The notes: a model not told the origin generated them from the letters alone. A stretch of 64,000 nt of DNA from Hyaloperonospora brassicae (GCA_947650285.1 CANTFL010000988.1:62001-126000); one strand, 5' to 3'; counted from the stretch's first letter, positions 1-12,274 are shown. A program made the numbers and translations.

Positions 1-165
1 GAACAGGCCACGTGCTCCCACCCACAGATAGAGTCATCGCGACTGGACGACACATGAGCGTGCAGTCGATGCAAAGCGTACCACAGCTCGCAGTCATATG
101 CGATGCTTTCTTGTACCATCAACAAGTCCACACATCCTCTCGTCACGTCAACAAGCAGCCGTAGC
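1..165. repeat. Outer arm of the nested inverted repeat (left)
   Basis: Read in reverse complement, this segment matches 20693-20862 closely. The first 120 bases are nearly identical and the rest is partly diverged. It is the outermost mirrored block in the window. The left copy begins at base 1, so the arm may continue outside the window. No coding function is visible in it. Confidence 0.8.
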
Positions 166-264
166 ACCACCACCAACCCCATGCCTCAACTCTCGTGCCT
201 CCATCGCTGTATTTCTCTCGCCAGTGGCGCTTGCAGCTCGAGTGTATGTGGTCTTTTCGAATCT

Positions 265-320
265 CCATCCACTCGTCCACCCATCCACTCGTCCACCCAT
301 CCACTCGTCCACCCATCCAC
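265..320. repeat. 16-bp tandem repeat
   Basis: About 3.5 copies of a 16-bp unit (CCATCCACTCGTCCAC) follow each other. The surrounding 166-807 stretch has no recognisable gene. It separates the outer arm from cassette A and does not match the corresponding right-hand spacer (19294-20692). Confidence 0.8.
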
Positions 321-807
321 TCATGCATTAATCCATCACCTTATCCACTCGAGTCCCCCGCTATCGTCCGCTCGCGACACATGTCTCAGCTTGTTTACTA
401 TACGCGGCAAAACGGCCTTCGCGCCACGTCGTCCGCTTCCCCTACCCGCGTACGCCACTCACGCGCAAAGTGGTCACGAAACGAACGCTCCGATCGAGCA
501 GCAGGTCAGTCGACCCGGCTATGTCCGAACGCCCCAATCCGCCAGGAGCCCGTCACTAAAGGCGTCGTCCGTCCACTGTCAGTGGCTCCTCCAAAGAGGT
601 CACGCGGTCGCATCTCTTGTCCCACGTAAGTGGGCCTGAGGATCGAGAGAGAGGGAGAGAGTCGTCGCGTTCGAAGCCGATATGATGGAAAAGGCCACTA
701 CCGCTTGTTTCGCGTGCGGTGGACTGCGAGTGACGTGCAGACTGAAAAGACGCACAGTAACCGTTTCGGGGCAGCAGTAGCAGCAGCTTTTTCACTGCAA
801 GTGGGAC

Positions 808-2228
808 TCGACTGCAAGTGTTTGTACGTCGAGGAACACGCGCAGCACAAGTCGAATCCTCAGTCGTTGCTGCTGCTGCTGTTGCTGCTTTGTTGTGTTG
901 CTATGCATATGGACGATAGTCGTTCCAGAATCCCTCGCACAAACAGGTGATCGCTGCACCGGATAGTGTACGAGACGGAGGGCATAGCGGCAGCGTATGT
1001 CGACTGCTCGTCGGTGGATACAAAAGACGCGCAAGTACAGCCCAACCAGAGCGAGTGCGTCACGGCACAAAGGCACTGCTACTCTACTTGCGTCAAAGCT
1101 GGCAGGAAGACAGAGAGACAGAGAGAGAGACGGGAAGAAGACAGACACGAGAGCAGATGCAATGCAGTGTTTGTCGTGTACTCATCGCCTGTACTGGGAC
1201 TACCACCAGCCCCAACAATAACTTAGCCCCTGTCGTTCGGTGCTTGTCCGACGACGCGGTGTGTGAGTGTGAGTGTGTATGTCATATATACATATGTGCA
1301 ACGTGTGCCCCCTGCCGTCGTGTCGCTTGATGCGTCCCCCGACTTGCGCGGGTCATGCCGTCCTCCGCTGTCAAACACTCAGACATAGTCGACAGCGATC
1401 AGGTGCGGCGGCCGGTGGACGAACGGAGCCACACACGGACGCGACGCCGCCGATGGCGCCTGCAGTCGGCGCCGCTGTCGCTTGGCCTCTTTCCGCTCGG
1501 CAACGTCCTCGACGAGCGTCCGCCGCCGCGAGCAGTTGATGATGTTGGCCTCTCTGGAGAAGCGCTGGATCATGCCCTCGCTCACGCCCGCGCGCTGCAG
1601 CAGCTGCACGCGCTCGTGCGGCGTGAAGCGGTGCACGCCCTCTACGCGCTCGGCCATGTGGCCCACTTGTGTCGTCCACGTGAACTCGGGTTTGTCGCCC
1701 AGGCCGATGGACGGCCCGCCTTTGCCCGGTACGGAGCTGCCGCCGAGGCCGACGCCGAACTCGTGGACAGTGATCGTGGACCACCGCAGCCGCTTCTTCT
1801 TTGGCGTGTGGAGAGGCAAAGAAGAAGCAGTGGCAGTAGTGGCAGTGGCAGTAGTGGCAGTGGCAGTGGACGAGCGACTGTGCGGACGCTTGAGACGGCG
1901 TCGATGTAGTTGCTGGTCAGGTGCCGACTCCATAGTGGACGACGTGGTGGAGCTGCTGGTGGGCGCTGTGGAGTCCGTCTGCTGCTGCTGCTGCTGCGTG
2001 ACGGCGTCTGCGCCTTCAGCTTTGGCTTTCGTGGCGTCTTCCCAAGTCATACTGTGCTCGCGCTGTGGCAGTGACAAGCGGAGAACAGCGCGTGGGCTGC
2101 TGAAGGGGTACGTCCGATGGAGACTTTTGCTCTGTGCGCTCCGCGGGGCTTTGGCCTTTGGCCTCGTGCACTGTGTTTTGCTTCCCACTCTGCAATTGCG
2201 ACTTGTGTGGGTATCTCAAGGAGCGGAC
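808..2228. repeat. Cassette A (left copy of inverted pair with 17867-19293)
   Basis: This ~1.42-kb block is almost identical, inverted, to 17867-19293. Homology stops abruptly on both sides: the bases outside about 808 and 2228 have no counterpart beside the partner. The block holds one gene (1379-2050, minus) plus its flanks, including a GCT/GTT trinucleotide run near 867-895 and an AGCGGACG motif pair at 2221-2244. Confidence 0.85.
1379..2050 (-). CDS. Basic VHEFGV-core protein, copy A
   Basis: The protein has 223 residues from the first in-frame ATG; the open frame extends further upstream only from a GTG. The N-terminus is low complexity, with a Gln run at 19-24 and Ser/Thr/Ala-rich stretches, then a basic patch (KKKRLRW, 84-90). 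A conserved core spans about 90-180: it opens with STITVHEFGVG, continues with GGPSIGL and PEFTWTT, and then has a helical part with R-F-T-P-x-E-R, L-L-x-x-A-G-V-S and SRRRT. The tail is basic and ends LIAVDYV. I recognise the layout from uncharacterised heterokont proteins with a related V-x-E-Y...GPP-x-x-L motif, but know no function or Pfam name for it. The charge suggests a nuclear or nucleic-acid-associated role, which is inference. Paralogues are at 4426-5133, 12275-12979 and 21531-22044; 18050-18721 is a near-identical copy. Confidence 0.7.
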   Translation of the reverse strand: MTWEDATKAKAEGADAVTQQQQQQTDSTAPTSSSTTSSTMESAPDQQLHRRRLKRPHSRSSTATATTATATTATASSLPLHTPKKKRLRWSTITVHEFGVGLGGSSVPGKGGPSIGLGDKPEFTWTTQVGHMAERVEGVHRFTPHERVQLLQRAGVSEGMIQRFSREANIINCSRRRTLVEDVAERKEAKRQRRRLQAPSAASRPCVAPFVHRPPHLIAVDYV

Positions 2229-2244
2229 GGACGGTGAGCGGACG
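2221..2244. promoter_or_regulatory. AGCGGACG motif pair upstream of gene A
   Basis: Two GAGCGGACG words lie about 170 bp upstream of the gene A start codon. The same word recurs upstream of the other members of this gene family (5315-5350, 12071-12102, 17871-17882, 22079-22128). A cis-regulatory role is inferred from position only. Confidence 0.35.
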
Positions 2245-3250
2245 CCGCCCGCCTATCTGACGCCGGCGTGGCGGTCACGCGCCCACGGGCTCGTTGCCCT
2301 AGTCGCCGTCCGCTCCCCCCGTGCCACCAACCAGCGCGCCGGCTGTAAATTACACACCGACATGTCGGTATACTGTACTGATATCGCCTGTCGCAGTGGA
2401 CGCGGCCCCCGCAAACAAGTGGGTCCATTATTCCCCATCGCTCCACGCACGTTGTACCGACAAACTGGTAGTCGTTGTAGCACTAGCAGTGTAGTCGCAG
2501 TGTGATAGGAGGGATAGTAGTGGCTGACTGACTGCATATCGTAAGTATCCCAAAAGCGACATGGGGTTACAAGACACTACATGCGCTGCCCGATACTTTT
2601 CTGACAACAGCGCAGATATGTATTTGCAGACACTGTACTGCACTGCACTGCAGTCGGTTCCACGTCCCTTGAAACGGGGCCTCTCCTCCTTTTTCTGCTT
2701 CTTCATTGCTTGTTGTCGATCGTCGCGTATTTTCGTTCACGGGCGTAGACAGCTGGACGGCCGATTGATGGATTAGTACGCATGACATACGTCGCACGGA
2801 GCTCTTCACCTGATCCGCCAACAGCGACTTTGACATGCGCGAGTTGCTACTTTCGCTCCCGAGGTGCATTCACGCAGTTGTGCAAAGAGTACTACGTCAG
2901 TGCCAAACCATATTGTGCATCCGTCAGTGATTTGCTTCGCGACTCGGCTGGTAAATGCAAACACGTGCCAGTGCCTCTCCTCTGTGCAAACAACAGACGA
3001 TCGGTCGCGCTTTACAGACCGAGTCGCGAGTGTGTCGTACGTCGCGCTGGGTCCAGGCAGGCGAAGCGACGTCGGAAGGAGATTCGAGAGGCGGTTTCAA
3101 CCAGCTGAGGGCTTCGAGCTCACCATTTAATTTACAGCACATAACGACTGAGGTACACGTCACTGGCGTACAACATGAGGGGTACCAGAAGAGGAGAAGA
3201 GGGTAAGCGAGGGACGTACACACCCAGAGAGCTCAGCTCAATGTCCTGCG

Positions 3251-3290
<40 letters not shown>

Positions 3291-4181
3291 AGTCCTAGTG
3301 GTTGTGGAACGACAAGTAGCAGCGCTGGTCTTCTCCTATCTCCTCTGTCACGTTATCTCAACTCCTTTTGCCCGTTGCGTCAACGTTTCAATCACCACTT
3401 CGGTTAGCAGCCACCTGAGCTTACGACGCTTGTTTATCGTTGTGCCACCAAACTCGACCTTCGTGATCGTTCCTTTGCTCGTGCGTGGAAACGGAAACCA
3501 CAATACCAATGAACACGTAGGGAAAGGAGATCTCACCGTGCAATGCAGTGGCGGCAACCGAAAACAAAGTGTGACGCCGAGAAGCGGCTATCAAAGTCAT
3601 TCAGCACCGCACTCCCCTGCTCTTTATCTTCCGATTGTTCCTGCAGGAAAGACATCGTGCAGGGCAGCAAAAGGTCACGTCCAGAGCGACTTGGGAGACA
3701 ACGCCACGACACGGCAGAGACCTCTTTGTGGAGCAGACGCACGCTGTTTTGGTCCTCTGGGACCGTGGACTCGTCAGCCTGGAAAGTCGGAAGCCGCAGG
3801 AGCTGAAAAGCCTGCAAGAAAGTGACGATCTGCCGGGCTCGGGCTGGAAAGGGAAGTGACCTCGTGGCAGCGAAGCCCTTCTGCTTTGACGTAGATTGAG
3901 AAGTATTACTAACGGCATCGTAGTGGCAGTAGAACTACTACAACTACTACTACTGCTCCAGCTCTTCTCGTACATGTCTTGTTGTCATCCCAAGTTTGTA
4001 TCAGAGTTCCAGTCTTCTCTACACATGAGCTTGAGGCTGCAGTTGACGGATGTCGAGATCGTATAGATGGCAAGAACGGCAAAGACGCAATGTATGGATT
4101 GTGAAAGTCGTGAGAGATACGAGCACATGGGCGGATAGAAAGCGTGTAGAGATCTTGTACATACATGTGCACTTCCTCCAT
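2229..4181. other. Left A-B spacer, no assignable gene
   Basis: This 1.95-kb stretch lies between cassettes A and B. It contains several overlapping short open frames on both strands, none of which I recognise. The best-looking is a minus-strand frame at 3533-3817, which may be a gene remnant. The stretch does not match the right-hand A'-B' spacer (13227-17866), so it is not part of the mirrored duplication. Confidence 0.5.
3255..3287. repeat. (GT)n microsatellite
   Basis: An uninterrupted TG/GT dinucleotide run of about 32 bp lies inside the left A-B spacer. Confidence 0.95.
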
Positions 4182-4425
4182 CCTTATGGCCCACGCTACT
4201 CTCGTCGCGCTCTGTTTGCTCGACTTGTTCTTCGATGCTGAGTGCATTGCCTCGGCTAGCACTGCTCTGCCATCATCGCTCAGCGTCGTACGATCTCACT
4301 CCACCGCCTCTCCAATAACTTAAGCCCGTCAACAACACGTTGCGCTGCCGGAGCGAGGCAGGCACGAAAGCCGTCTCGTGTACACATACACACCCTGCGC
4401 ACAGAAGAAACACAGTGCGTCGTAG

Positions 4426-5133
4426 CTACGCGTAGTTGACGGGGATCATGCGTGGCCGCTGCAGGTACACAGCACACGGGTACTCCAGTCCCGCCTGTTC
4501 TGCGCCGCGCTTACAGACCAAACGCTCACGAGACGTCTCCTTGTCTCCTCGCTCCTGCTCAGCCTCGAGCCCTGTCCTCTCGTCGCAGCACATCTTCTTG
4601 GACCGGCGCCGCGAGCTCAGGATGATATTCGCCTCGCGCGCGTGCCGCGTGATGAGGTCGTCCGGGACACCGGCGGCCTGGAGCAAGCGCGTGCGCTGGC
4701 TGGGCGAGAAGCGGTGCACGCCCTCACTGCACTCGGCCATCTCGCCCACGTTCGTCGTCCACGTGAACTCGGGCGTCTCGGCGAGGCCAATGGGCGGTCC
4801 GCCCTTCGTGGCAATGGCACTGCCGCCCACGCCGACGCCGAACTCGTGGACAGTGATCGTGGACCACGTGACGCTCTTCGTGGACGTGGCGGACGTCGTC
4901 CACCGGTTGGCGCGAACGTCGTGCGCGTCGCTCGAGCTGTCCCTCGCGTCGGTTGGCAGGCAGAGCGACTCGCGACGCGCGCGATGGGCCGTCGAGTCGG
5001 TCGCTGCGTCGAGAGACGTCCGAGGAACGTCGTCATGGGGCAGTGTGGAGGAGGCGCTGCAGTGGGTCCGTGTGGCGGTGACCGGCCAATGGCTTTGACG
5101 GTCAGGTGGCGGTGCACTGCTCGCCGACCGCAT
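4426..5133 (-). CDS. Basic VHEFGV-core protein, copy B
   Basis: The protein has 235 residues from the first in-frame ATG. The same frame stays open upstream to a GTG near 5493, but without an ATG. The N-terminal 80 residues are Ser/Thr/Pro/Arg-rich. The core at 89-180 has the same order and spacing as copy A: TWSTITVHEFGVG, GGPPIGL, PEFTWTT, RFSPSQR, L-L-Q-A-A-G-V and SRRRS. The C-terminus is basic, carries two Cys, and ends MIPVNYA, matching LIAVDYV of copy A; the conserved last residues may be a short functional motif. Copy B differs strongly from copy A outside the core. Function is unknown. The near-identical partner is 12275-12979. Confidence 0.7.
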   Translation of the reverse strand: MRSASSAPPPDRQSHWPVTATRTHCSASSTLPHDDVPRTSLDAATDSTAHRARRESLCLPTDARDSSSDAHDVRANRWTTSATSTKSVTWSTITVHEFGVGVGGSAIATKGGPPIGLAETPEFTWTTNVGEMAECSEGVHRFSPSQRTRLLQAAGVPDDLITRHAREANIILSSRRRSKKMCCDERTGLEAEQERGDKETSRERLVCKRGAEQAGLEYPCAVYLQRPRMIPVNYA

Positions 5134-5314
5134 TGCCTTCGAGCGTCTGCGTGCGGCGCGCAGGGGATGCGGATGAGCTGACGGCGATGGAGAGGACACT
5201 GGCGCTGTGCTACTGCTGCTGCAGCTGCTGCGGTGGCTACTGCTGCTACGGCCGCTGCAGCTGCTGACTTGGTGTCGTCGGGTGGGCGTGGACGCGGGTG
5301 GACCGCGCACGGGG

Positions 5315-5350
5315 CGTCCGCTCTTCGTCCGCTCTTCGTCCGCTCTTGGG
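5315..5350. promoter_or_regulatory. Triple AGCGGACG motif upstream of gene B
   Basis: On the gene's coding strand, three GAGCGGACG words follow each other at 11-bp spacing, about 180 bp upstream of the gene B ATG. The arrangement is preserved in copy B' (12071-12102). Confidence 0.4.
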
Positions 5351-5631
5351 CGAGCGCTAGGTACGATACAGCTGGGGCCAGTGGCGTCGGCGCGCTCTTG
5401 AACAGGCGCGCGGACGCCTTTTCTATGTCGACGTCCACTCCGACCTCTACTGCAACCAACCGACGCGCCTTTTGCCCATCGAGTGTGGACCACGCACGCC
5501 CTCGTCCACTACGGCGACTGACACGGCGTGTGCACACAGAAAGTGGACCATCGCGTCTCAGCGATGCCACGACGCTCGCCAAGTCTCAGCTATTTATCGC
5601 TACAGATCGCAGCAGCAGTCGGCCATTGCAG

Positions 5632-5692
5632 TCAGTCAGTCAGTCGGTCGATTGATCGATTGGCCGATTGGTCGATTGGTCGATTGGCCGAA
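5632..5692. repeat. GATTGGTCG-type tandem repeat
   Basis: A CAGT run is followed by degenerate copies of an 8-bp unit (ATTGGTCG / ATTGGCCG). The mirrored copy is at about 11715-11785 in cassette B'. Confidence 0.85.
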
Positions 5693-6368
5693 GAAGTCGC
5701 CGATCGACTCGGGCTCAGAGACGTCTTCGAGCGCTCTGCTCGGTGCTGATCCGAGTCGGCGGTGCTAGAAACAGTCCCTACCCATCGATCCACCGCTTGC
5801 CAGCGTCGAGGGGCATTTGCCTCGCAGACCTCCCAGACTTGATACGCAACCGCCGTTGACTACGGCCACCGGACGCAATCCAGAGCCTTGGGCCGACTTT
5901 CCCCTTGGGCCGACTTTCCCCACATGCCACCCCTCATACGCTCTGAATATCTGGATATTGTTCAAGTACCGTAGCGAGAGGCAAACGAACCAGGCAACGA
6001 ACATGGCGGGTGTGCGACCCGTTGCACTGTTGCAGTTGCTGCGCTGCCCTCCCCACGTCGCGTGACTATCGTTCGCGTCGATCTTCACGTATCGTCGCCT
6101 ATCGGTCCCACGAACACGTCGCGATTACGGCCCGAGGTGCGACCAAAGCCACGAGCCGATCCCACGCGAATCGGTTGTTGCAGGCGCGTCCACTTAGTGG
6201 ACGTCTGTCGGTCCGCCTCTTTCCCCCCGTAACTGCCGACACAATAAAAGGTGCACAACCGGTCCACTCGCCGCCACTTACGCCTGTGGAGTCCGCCACT
6301 CGGGTGCTGCTGCGTACCGTCGCGCGACATGCGCTGTGGCAGCTCAACGCGTCATAATCACATCAATT

Positions 6369-8960
6369 GAGGGAATACTGTCGAGTCAGATTGACAGAAG
6401 GTGAATGTGTGCCAAAAGCGATCGAAAGTACTTGGTATCGTCTGCCCAGGAGTCCACTCGACCGTCGGAAGGTCATCAAGCAACGCCCCGTCAAGTCCGT
6501 CTCAATCCTTGCAAATTTGAGTCGGTTGTTCAGTCAGTAATGACGGCCACAGGGCTCATAAGTACCTCAAGTCGGCCACGAGCTAGTGCACTTCTCATCC
6601 CTAGCGTAGGGACAGCTCTTCCAGCAGCTTTTTGCGTTTGCGAACGCTTTGGGGTGCGGATTCTGCCTTTTCGCACGTCGTTCATGCGGATTCCCGGATT
6701 CCGGTCGTCCACGCGGCCCCCTACGGCGTAGTTGATCGCGTAGGATACGTCATCACGGCCAGCGGCTTCCTGCGCCACGCGATGTCGCTCCAATGACAGC
6801 GCACCATAGTCACGATACGACGGTCTCCACTGCGCAGCTCGTCTTCCAGCTGCTGCCCTGCTACGGCTTATCTCTGCACCGAATAGTTGTGGGCAGTCAG
6901 AACGCCTACGCCCACATCAATGGACACGGTCTGTATATAGAAAAGGCATCGAGGACTAGAGTCGGTGCAAGGGATACGTTGCGATCACGCCATTGTTCGT
7001 GCACAGACGTGGCAGTCAATATGTGTCTCGTCCGGCAAAAACGTCATATCTTCGCGCGGTCGCGGCTGTCGTATTGCTTATCAGAGGCTCTCTTTCCTTG
7101 CTGTGAAGGAGCGTTTTTCGACATGTCAGCACTTTTTTTCGCCCAGAAAGTTTACGGACGCAGAGACGCAATGGGAGCAAAGAACGAGAAGAAACAGGCA
7201 TGACTTGTTGTGTGAAGTAGCAGCAAAACAGGTCATGCTATGGCAAGCTGACAGTTTGTGCGACATATTTAGAACCGTCTAATGTATTTAGATTGAAGAT
7301 CTGAGAATAAAATGCATTTGCTGAATTCGTGTGTAAACTGTAGCGAGGGGGTGGGATGTCTTGACCACGAATATTATGACGTGGGAAAGAGTTTGGCAGT
7401 ACATTCTGCACACTTAGTGTGCCAATGCTGAGTCCGGGTCCGTAAGCCACGTGAGACGAAAGTGGGCAAACACAGTATCTGCTGCTTAGCGATGCAAGCA
7501 CTTCTCGTGTATGGAATATTGATATTGCCATTGATACCGTTTGCTACTCTAGCGGTAGCTTTGGAGAAACAAAAGCACCCAAGTGGGCGTGGATACACTG
7601 CAGTATGATTCATTGCCTGTTCGACGATCGATAGCGAATACGTGACGCGAGCAGTACAAATGCCGTAAATGCATCACATCGTCTTCGTCGGTGCTCCTCT
7701 CTGCATACATAGCTGTCGGCTGTCTCAGGATAGTCGTTTGTGTGAGTTTGTCGTGTCTAAACTGCTGGGAGCAGAAATGTACACATGGCTGAAGTCGACT
7801 AGTTCTACCATCGTCTCCTCTGTGAGCGTCATTGCTTCTCCTGTGTTGTAGTCTCTTCTTCCTACTCATTTGTTGCACAACCATGAGCTGGTGCCAGTAA
7901 ACTGTCGAGGCTATTCTTGTCTTGTCCTGAAGAGCAGTGCAGTAAGCTTCGAGCTTCACTAGGTCAGCAAACAACAGACTTGCAAGACAGCCATTTCTTG
8001 CCTATGTTGACGCTTTTGCCGATCATCTCGGTATGAGAGATACTTTCAACGCTACATGGACAGATGTATCGCTACATTTGCGGTAGCATCGACCACGAAC
8101 ATCTGCAGGTGCTCCGTAGTGATCACGATCGCTGTTGACTGTTGTCGAACATTGGATCCAAATGCATCTCGTTGGTCTTGCCACCAGATCATATACCTCG
8201 TAGCGCAGTGGCACTCCCGAACTTGATGTAGACAGCGTCGATGTAGTTGTAGTAATCGCATTGCGTGTCGTAAAGGCACCAGGGTGTTCGTGTCCGTGCG
8301 TTAGACCTTCTGATAAGTATACGACGACGAATATCGTCGTCTTGTCGTTTGTACGAATGAATCACAGGCATGCAGGTTGCAACCACGACGCAACGTGAGG
8401 TAAATTTACGCGTGGAAACGCTCAAACCGGCTCAAATCGCGAAGATGAGCGGTGCACACCGCTCAGTCATTGTGCAGACGATCAACAGGTCATTCAGCGT
8501 CTCGAAACAATCAGATGGGAGTAGATCATGACCAACAAATTGTGTGTGTGTGCATGTAGTGAGGATACAACAGCGCTTTGACACGGGTAGCAGAAACAGA
8601 CTTATTGAACGTGAGCTCAGCGCTTTTGTCGTTCGATTTGATACTGATGGAGAACGAGGTTCGTGCTTGTTGAGTGTACGTGGCTTTGTGACAAACGATG
8701 AGGACGAAACGAGTCCTAGCGCATGCCGTTGGTATACAAACCCTTCCAAATGTAAGGCTAGTCGAAAAACCTGTTGCTACATGTTCACCACGCGCTAGTG
8801 GGGTCTGTTTTAGCAGTAAATACATATTGACAACTGGCAAAATGGTCAAACTCTGCTGCTTGCATCAGTACAAAACTCCCCTAGGCGTACTTGGATGACA
8901 GGAAACAACATGTGACAATACAACAAGTTGTGGCCGCCAGTTGCAATCTCAACGGACAGT
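6369..8960. other. Left half of palindrome centre, no confident gene
   Basis: This stretch lies between cassette B and the 3' end of the SLC43-like gene. Short open frames exist on both strands. A minus-strand frame at 7549-7974 has a protein-like composition but no family I recognise and no ATG at its start. It may be a gene relic. I see no RNA gene. Confidence 0.45.
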
Positions 8961-10709
8961 TTATTTCGCCTGCAATAGCCTAATCGTTTCTTCGGGAAGC
9001 GGATCTGCTCCAACGGACTCGCTTCTTGCCCTTTGTGACACATCACGCTGCTCGCAGTCTTGAACCACGTGCAGAAAGGCGTAGCATACAAATGTTGGGA
9101 GACCCAGCAGTACAAGAACGACGGTGTAGTCGCCGTCAAGGTATCGCTGGGTCCACGGATTGACCACATAGTTCAGTAACCCAAAAGAGAACGAGATCGT
9201 TGCAAGGAACGCTTGGAGTGTGCCGTAGATCTCGGCAGGAAAACACATGACTACACGCAAACACCAACACACGTCACCAAATACGTGAGGAACGAGCTAG
9301 CAGTGTTGTCACATTTCTCGTGACGACTTACTGATGTAGGCAAATTGCAGTGCGTATAGACAACTTTGGGCCATCGCAAAGACGATAAACGTGACGAACT
9401 GCACTTGAAGCGACGGCACCAGAAGAAGCGCAATCAGCAGTTGGACGAGGACAATGCAGGCCACGAAGACCATTTTGAATCCATAGTGATCGATGACGTA
9501 GCCGATGATGGGTGAATAGCAAAAGGTGCTGTTCACGACAATGGGGTAGATGATATCTGTATACACTGACGCGGCCCTGGTGTCATCTCTAGCCAGTTGG
9601 ACCAACAAGCTCGGAATCGCACCGCCGACGAACGCAAATATGAGCGATACCCAGCCGAAAAGTAGTGCAAGAAGCCACAAGTCTTGCCGTTGTAGCATTT
9701 CTTGCATGCCGTCTACGAGAACGGCAGGAGTCTGTCGAGGAAGCAGCCCCACCCCACGTGTACGATACGAAAGCGTCAAAAAATGCAGCATCCGATGATA
9801 GAACGCAACGGCCATGCATACATTGATTCGGGGAACTTCAAAGTGCAGCAGAGGGATCGCAAGAAAGTCCCTCGGCTTCCTGATATTGTCCGTCGGAAAC
9901 AGCAAATAACCAGCAACTGTGCATACGCTTGCCACAATTCTACGCAAGTCAGAGAAAAATAAAACACAAGTACGCAACATTCGTCACTGCCTTCTCCGTA
10001 TATAATTTGGAACACCTGTACCCCATTTGGAGCTCCTACCCGTAACCGCAAAAGAAGGCTGTCCGCGTCACGCCATCGAGTCCCAGTAACACGTACACGA
10101 ACCCCGAGCAATTGAATAAGCTCGAAAGGGTACTGCAAACCACTCCTTGGCTTGTGAACAATTGTGAAATCTGGAACGCAGCCAGATAGGCACCCATTCC
10201 ACCGATCGCGATACAAGAGTATCCAGCTATGATCCACGAACCGGACCCTTCTGCCTGTAGATTGCTGAACGCAAGTGCAAAATTTCCACACGTCGAAAGT
10301 AAAAGTCCCAAAACAATCGTTCCACGAGGCCCCACGACATCGAGAAACACGCCAAAAACGACGTTGGACGCACTGAGACTCAAAAAAGCCGTTGAAAACA
10401 GCGATTGTAGCTGAATTTCTTGTGCAGCGCACAACACGCCGCTGTTCTTGTTGCGATTTTGTTGCTCGTCTTTTGTACACAGCTTAGTCCAGAGCTTATC
10501 GCGTACAAACATGGAGTAGACGGGACCGAACCTGTATAAAACAGGATAAGAAAATGAGCATCCGGCCGTTGCCGCACGATCCGCTGCAGTAATGACAGAG
10601 GATGAGTATTCTGTAGCTACCCCAGAATGAGCCCGCCAGACATGAACAACACCAGGAAGGCCGATACGACAAACATGCTCTCTTTGGAGAGCTGCCACGT
10701 CGTTGCCAT
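8961..10709 (-). CDS. SLC43-like MFS transporter (4 exons)
   Basis: This is a multi-pass major facilitator protein of 492 residues, predicted to move small solutes, possibly neutral amino acids as in SLC43/LAT3, across a membrane. Exons on the minus strand are 10709-10621, 10531-10040, 9939-9332 and 9250-8961. All three introns (81-100 bp) have GT-AG ends and the joins keep frame (LILG/FGPVYS, CGYG/IVASV, FAYI/IMCFPAEIYG). The N-terminal segment has FVVSAFLVLFMSGG. Exon 2 has an MFS-type SASNVVFGVFLDVVGPRG loop. Exon 3 opens the second half with SPIIGYVIDHYGF. The FPAEIYGTLQAF motif near the C-terminus is what suggests the SLC43 branch. The protein ends PEETIRLLQAK. The gene lies at the centre of the nested inverted repeat and is single copy here. 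The family call is from motif memory. Confidence 0.85.
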
Positions 10710-10942
10710 AGCTTTTTAGTGGCGTATCAACCTCTGATTGTCGCGCTGTATTCGTTCATCGACTTCTGCAGCTTCCCAATTATGGTCCGTGCCACCGGGA
10801 TGTACAGGTTCCTCGATCTCGAAGCTGTTCCTTATCCTGCTTTGTATCCTGTCGCATATTCGTCCTCTGCAAAAGCCAGCACCGACGGCTTCGTAGCGTA
10901 CCAAGCAGCGAAAGGTCGCGAATGCTCTATTCGAGGTTTGTC

Positions 10943-10992
10943 AAGTGGACCAGAGGACGAGCGGACGAGTGGACGAGCGGACGAGTGGACGG
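10943..10992. promoter_or_regulatory. AGCGGACG/AGTGGACG motif array
   Basis: Alternating GCGGACGA and GTGGACGA words form a short array beside cassette B' and about 235 bp upstream of the SLC43-like start codon. The same words cluster upstream of the VHEFGV genes. Confidence 0.35.
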
Positions 10993-12070
10993 CTATGCGG
11001 CCAGGTTGCACGCTGACAATGCTTTGTATGTCGGACTTGACAGGTTTTACTTGATGTGATTATGACGCGTTGAGCTGCCACAGCGCATGTCGCGCGACGG
11101 TACGCAGCAGCACCCGAGTGGCGGACTCCACAGGCGTAAGTGTCGGCGAGTGGACCGGTTGTGCACATTTTATTGTGTCGGCAGTTACGGTGGGGAAAGA
11201 GGCGGACCGACAGACGTCCACTGAGTGGACGCGCCTGCAACAACCGATTCGCGTGGGATCGGCTCGTGGCGTTGGTCGCACCTCGGGCCGTAATCGCGAC
11301 GTGTTTTTGTGGGATCGATAGACGGCGATACGTGACGAATGACGCGAACGATAGTCACGCGACGGGGAGAGGGCAGTGCAGCAACTGCAACAGTGCAACG
11401 GGTCGCACACCCGCCATGTTCGTTGCCTGTTCGTTTGCCTCTAGCTACGGTACTTGAACAATATCCAGAAAATATCCAGAGCGTATGAGGGGTGGCATGT
11501 GGGGAAAGTCGGCCCAAGGCTCTGGATTGCGTCCGGTGGCCGTAGTCAACGGCGGTTGCGTATCAAGTCTGGGAGGTCTGCGAGGCAAATGCCCCTCGAC
11601 GCTGGCAAGCGGTCGATCGATGGGTAGGGACTGTTTCTAGCACCGCCGACTCGGACCAGCACCGAGCAGAGCGCTCGAAGACGTCTCCTGAGCCCGAGTC
11701 GATCGGCGACTTGTTCGGCCAATCGACCGATCGACCAATCGACCAATCGACCAATTGACCGACTGATCAATTGACCGACTGACTGCAATTGCTGACTGCT
11801 GCTGCTGCGATCTGTAGCGATAAATAGCTGAGACTTGTCGATGGTCGTGGCATCGCTGAGACGCGATGGTCCACTTTCCGTGTGCACACGCCGTGTCAGT
11901 CGCCGTAGTGGACGAGGACGTGCGTGGTCCACACTCGATGTGCAAAAGGCGCGTCAGTTGGTTGCAGTAGAGGTCGGAGTGGACGTCGACATAGAAAAGG
12001 CGTCCGCGCGCCTGTTCAAGAGCGCGCCGACGCTACTGGCCCCAGCTGTATCGTACCTAGCGCGCGCCCA

Positions 12071-12102
12071 AGAGCGGACGAAGAGCGGACGAAGAGCGGA
12101 CG
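12071..12102. promoter_or_regulatory. Triple AGCGGACG motif upstream of gene B'
   Basis: Three GAGCGGACG words at 11-bp spacing lie about 175 bp upstream of the gene B' ATG, mirroring 5315-5350. Confidence 0.4.
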
Positions 12103-12274
12103 CCCCGTGCGCGGTCCACCCGCGTCCACGCCCACCCGACGACACCAAGTCAGCAGCTGCAGCGGCCGTAGCAGCAGTAGCCACCGCAGCTTCAGCAGCA
12201 CAGCGCCAGTGTCCTCTTCATCGCCGTCAGCTCATCCGCACCCCCTGCGCGCCACACGCAGACGCTCGAAGGCA

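Larger units (their letters stand above)
4182..6368. repeat. Cassette B (left copy of inverted pair with 11048-13226)
   Basis: This ~2.19-kb block reappears inverted at 11048-13226 with few differences, including small indels. Homology ends sharply near 4182 and 6368. It carries gene B, an ATTGGTCG-type tandem repeat and a long GC-rich upstream region. Confidence 0.85.

Noticed and set aside
265..320. Possible CRISPR-like array
   Set aside because: The units are head-to-tail without spacers, 16 bp long, in a eukaryotic context; an ordinary minisatellite.
4617..5582. 321-codon frame (and mirror 11835-12788) overlapping genes B and B'
   Set aside because: It is an Arg/Ala/Pro-rich shadow frame in GC-rich DNA and lacks the conserved core; the two copies are near identical so their joint openness is not evidence.
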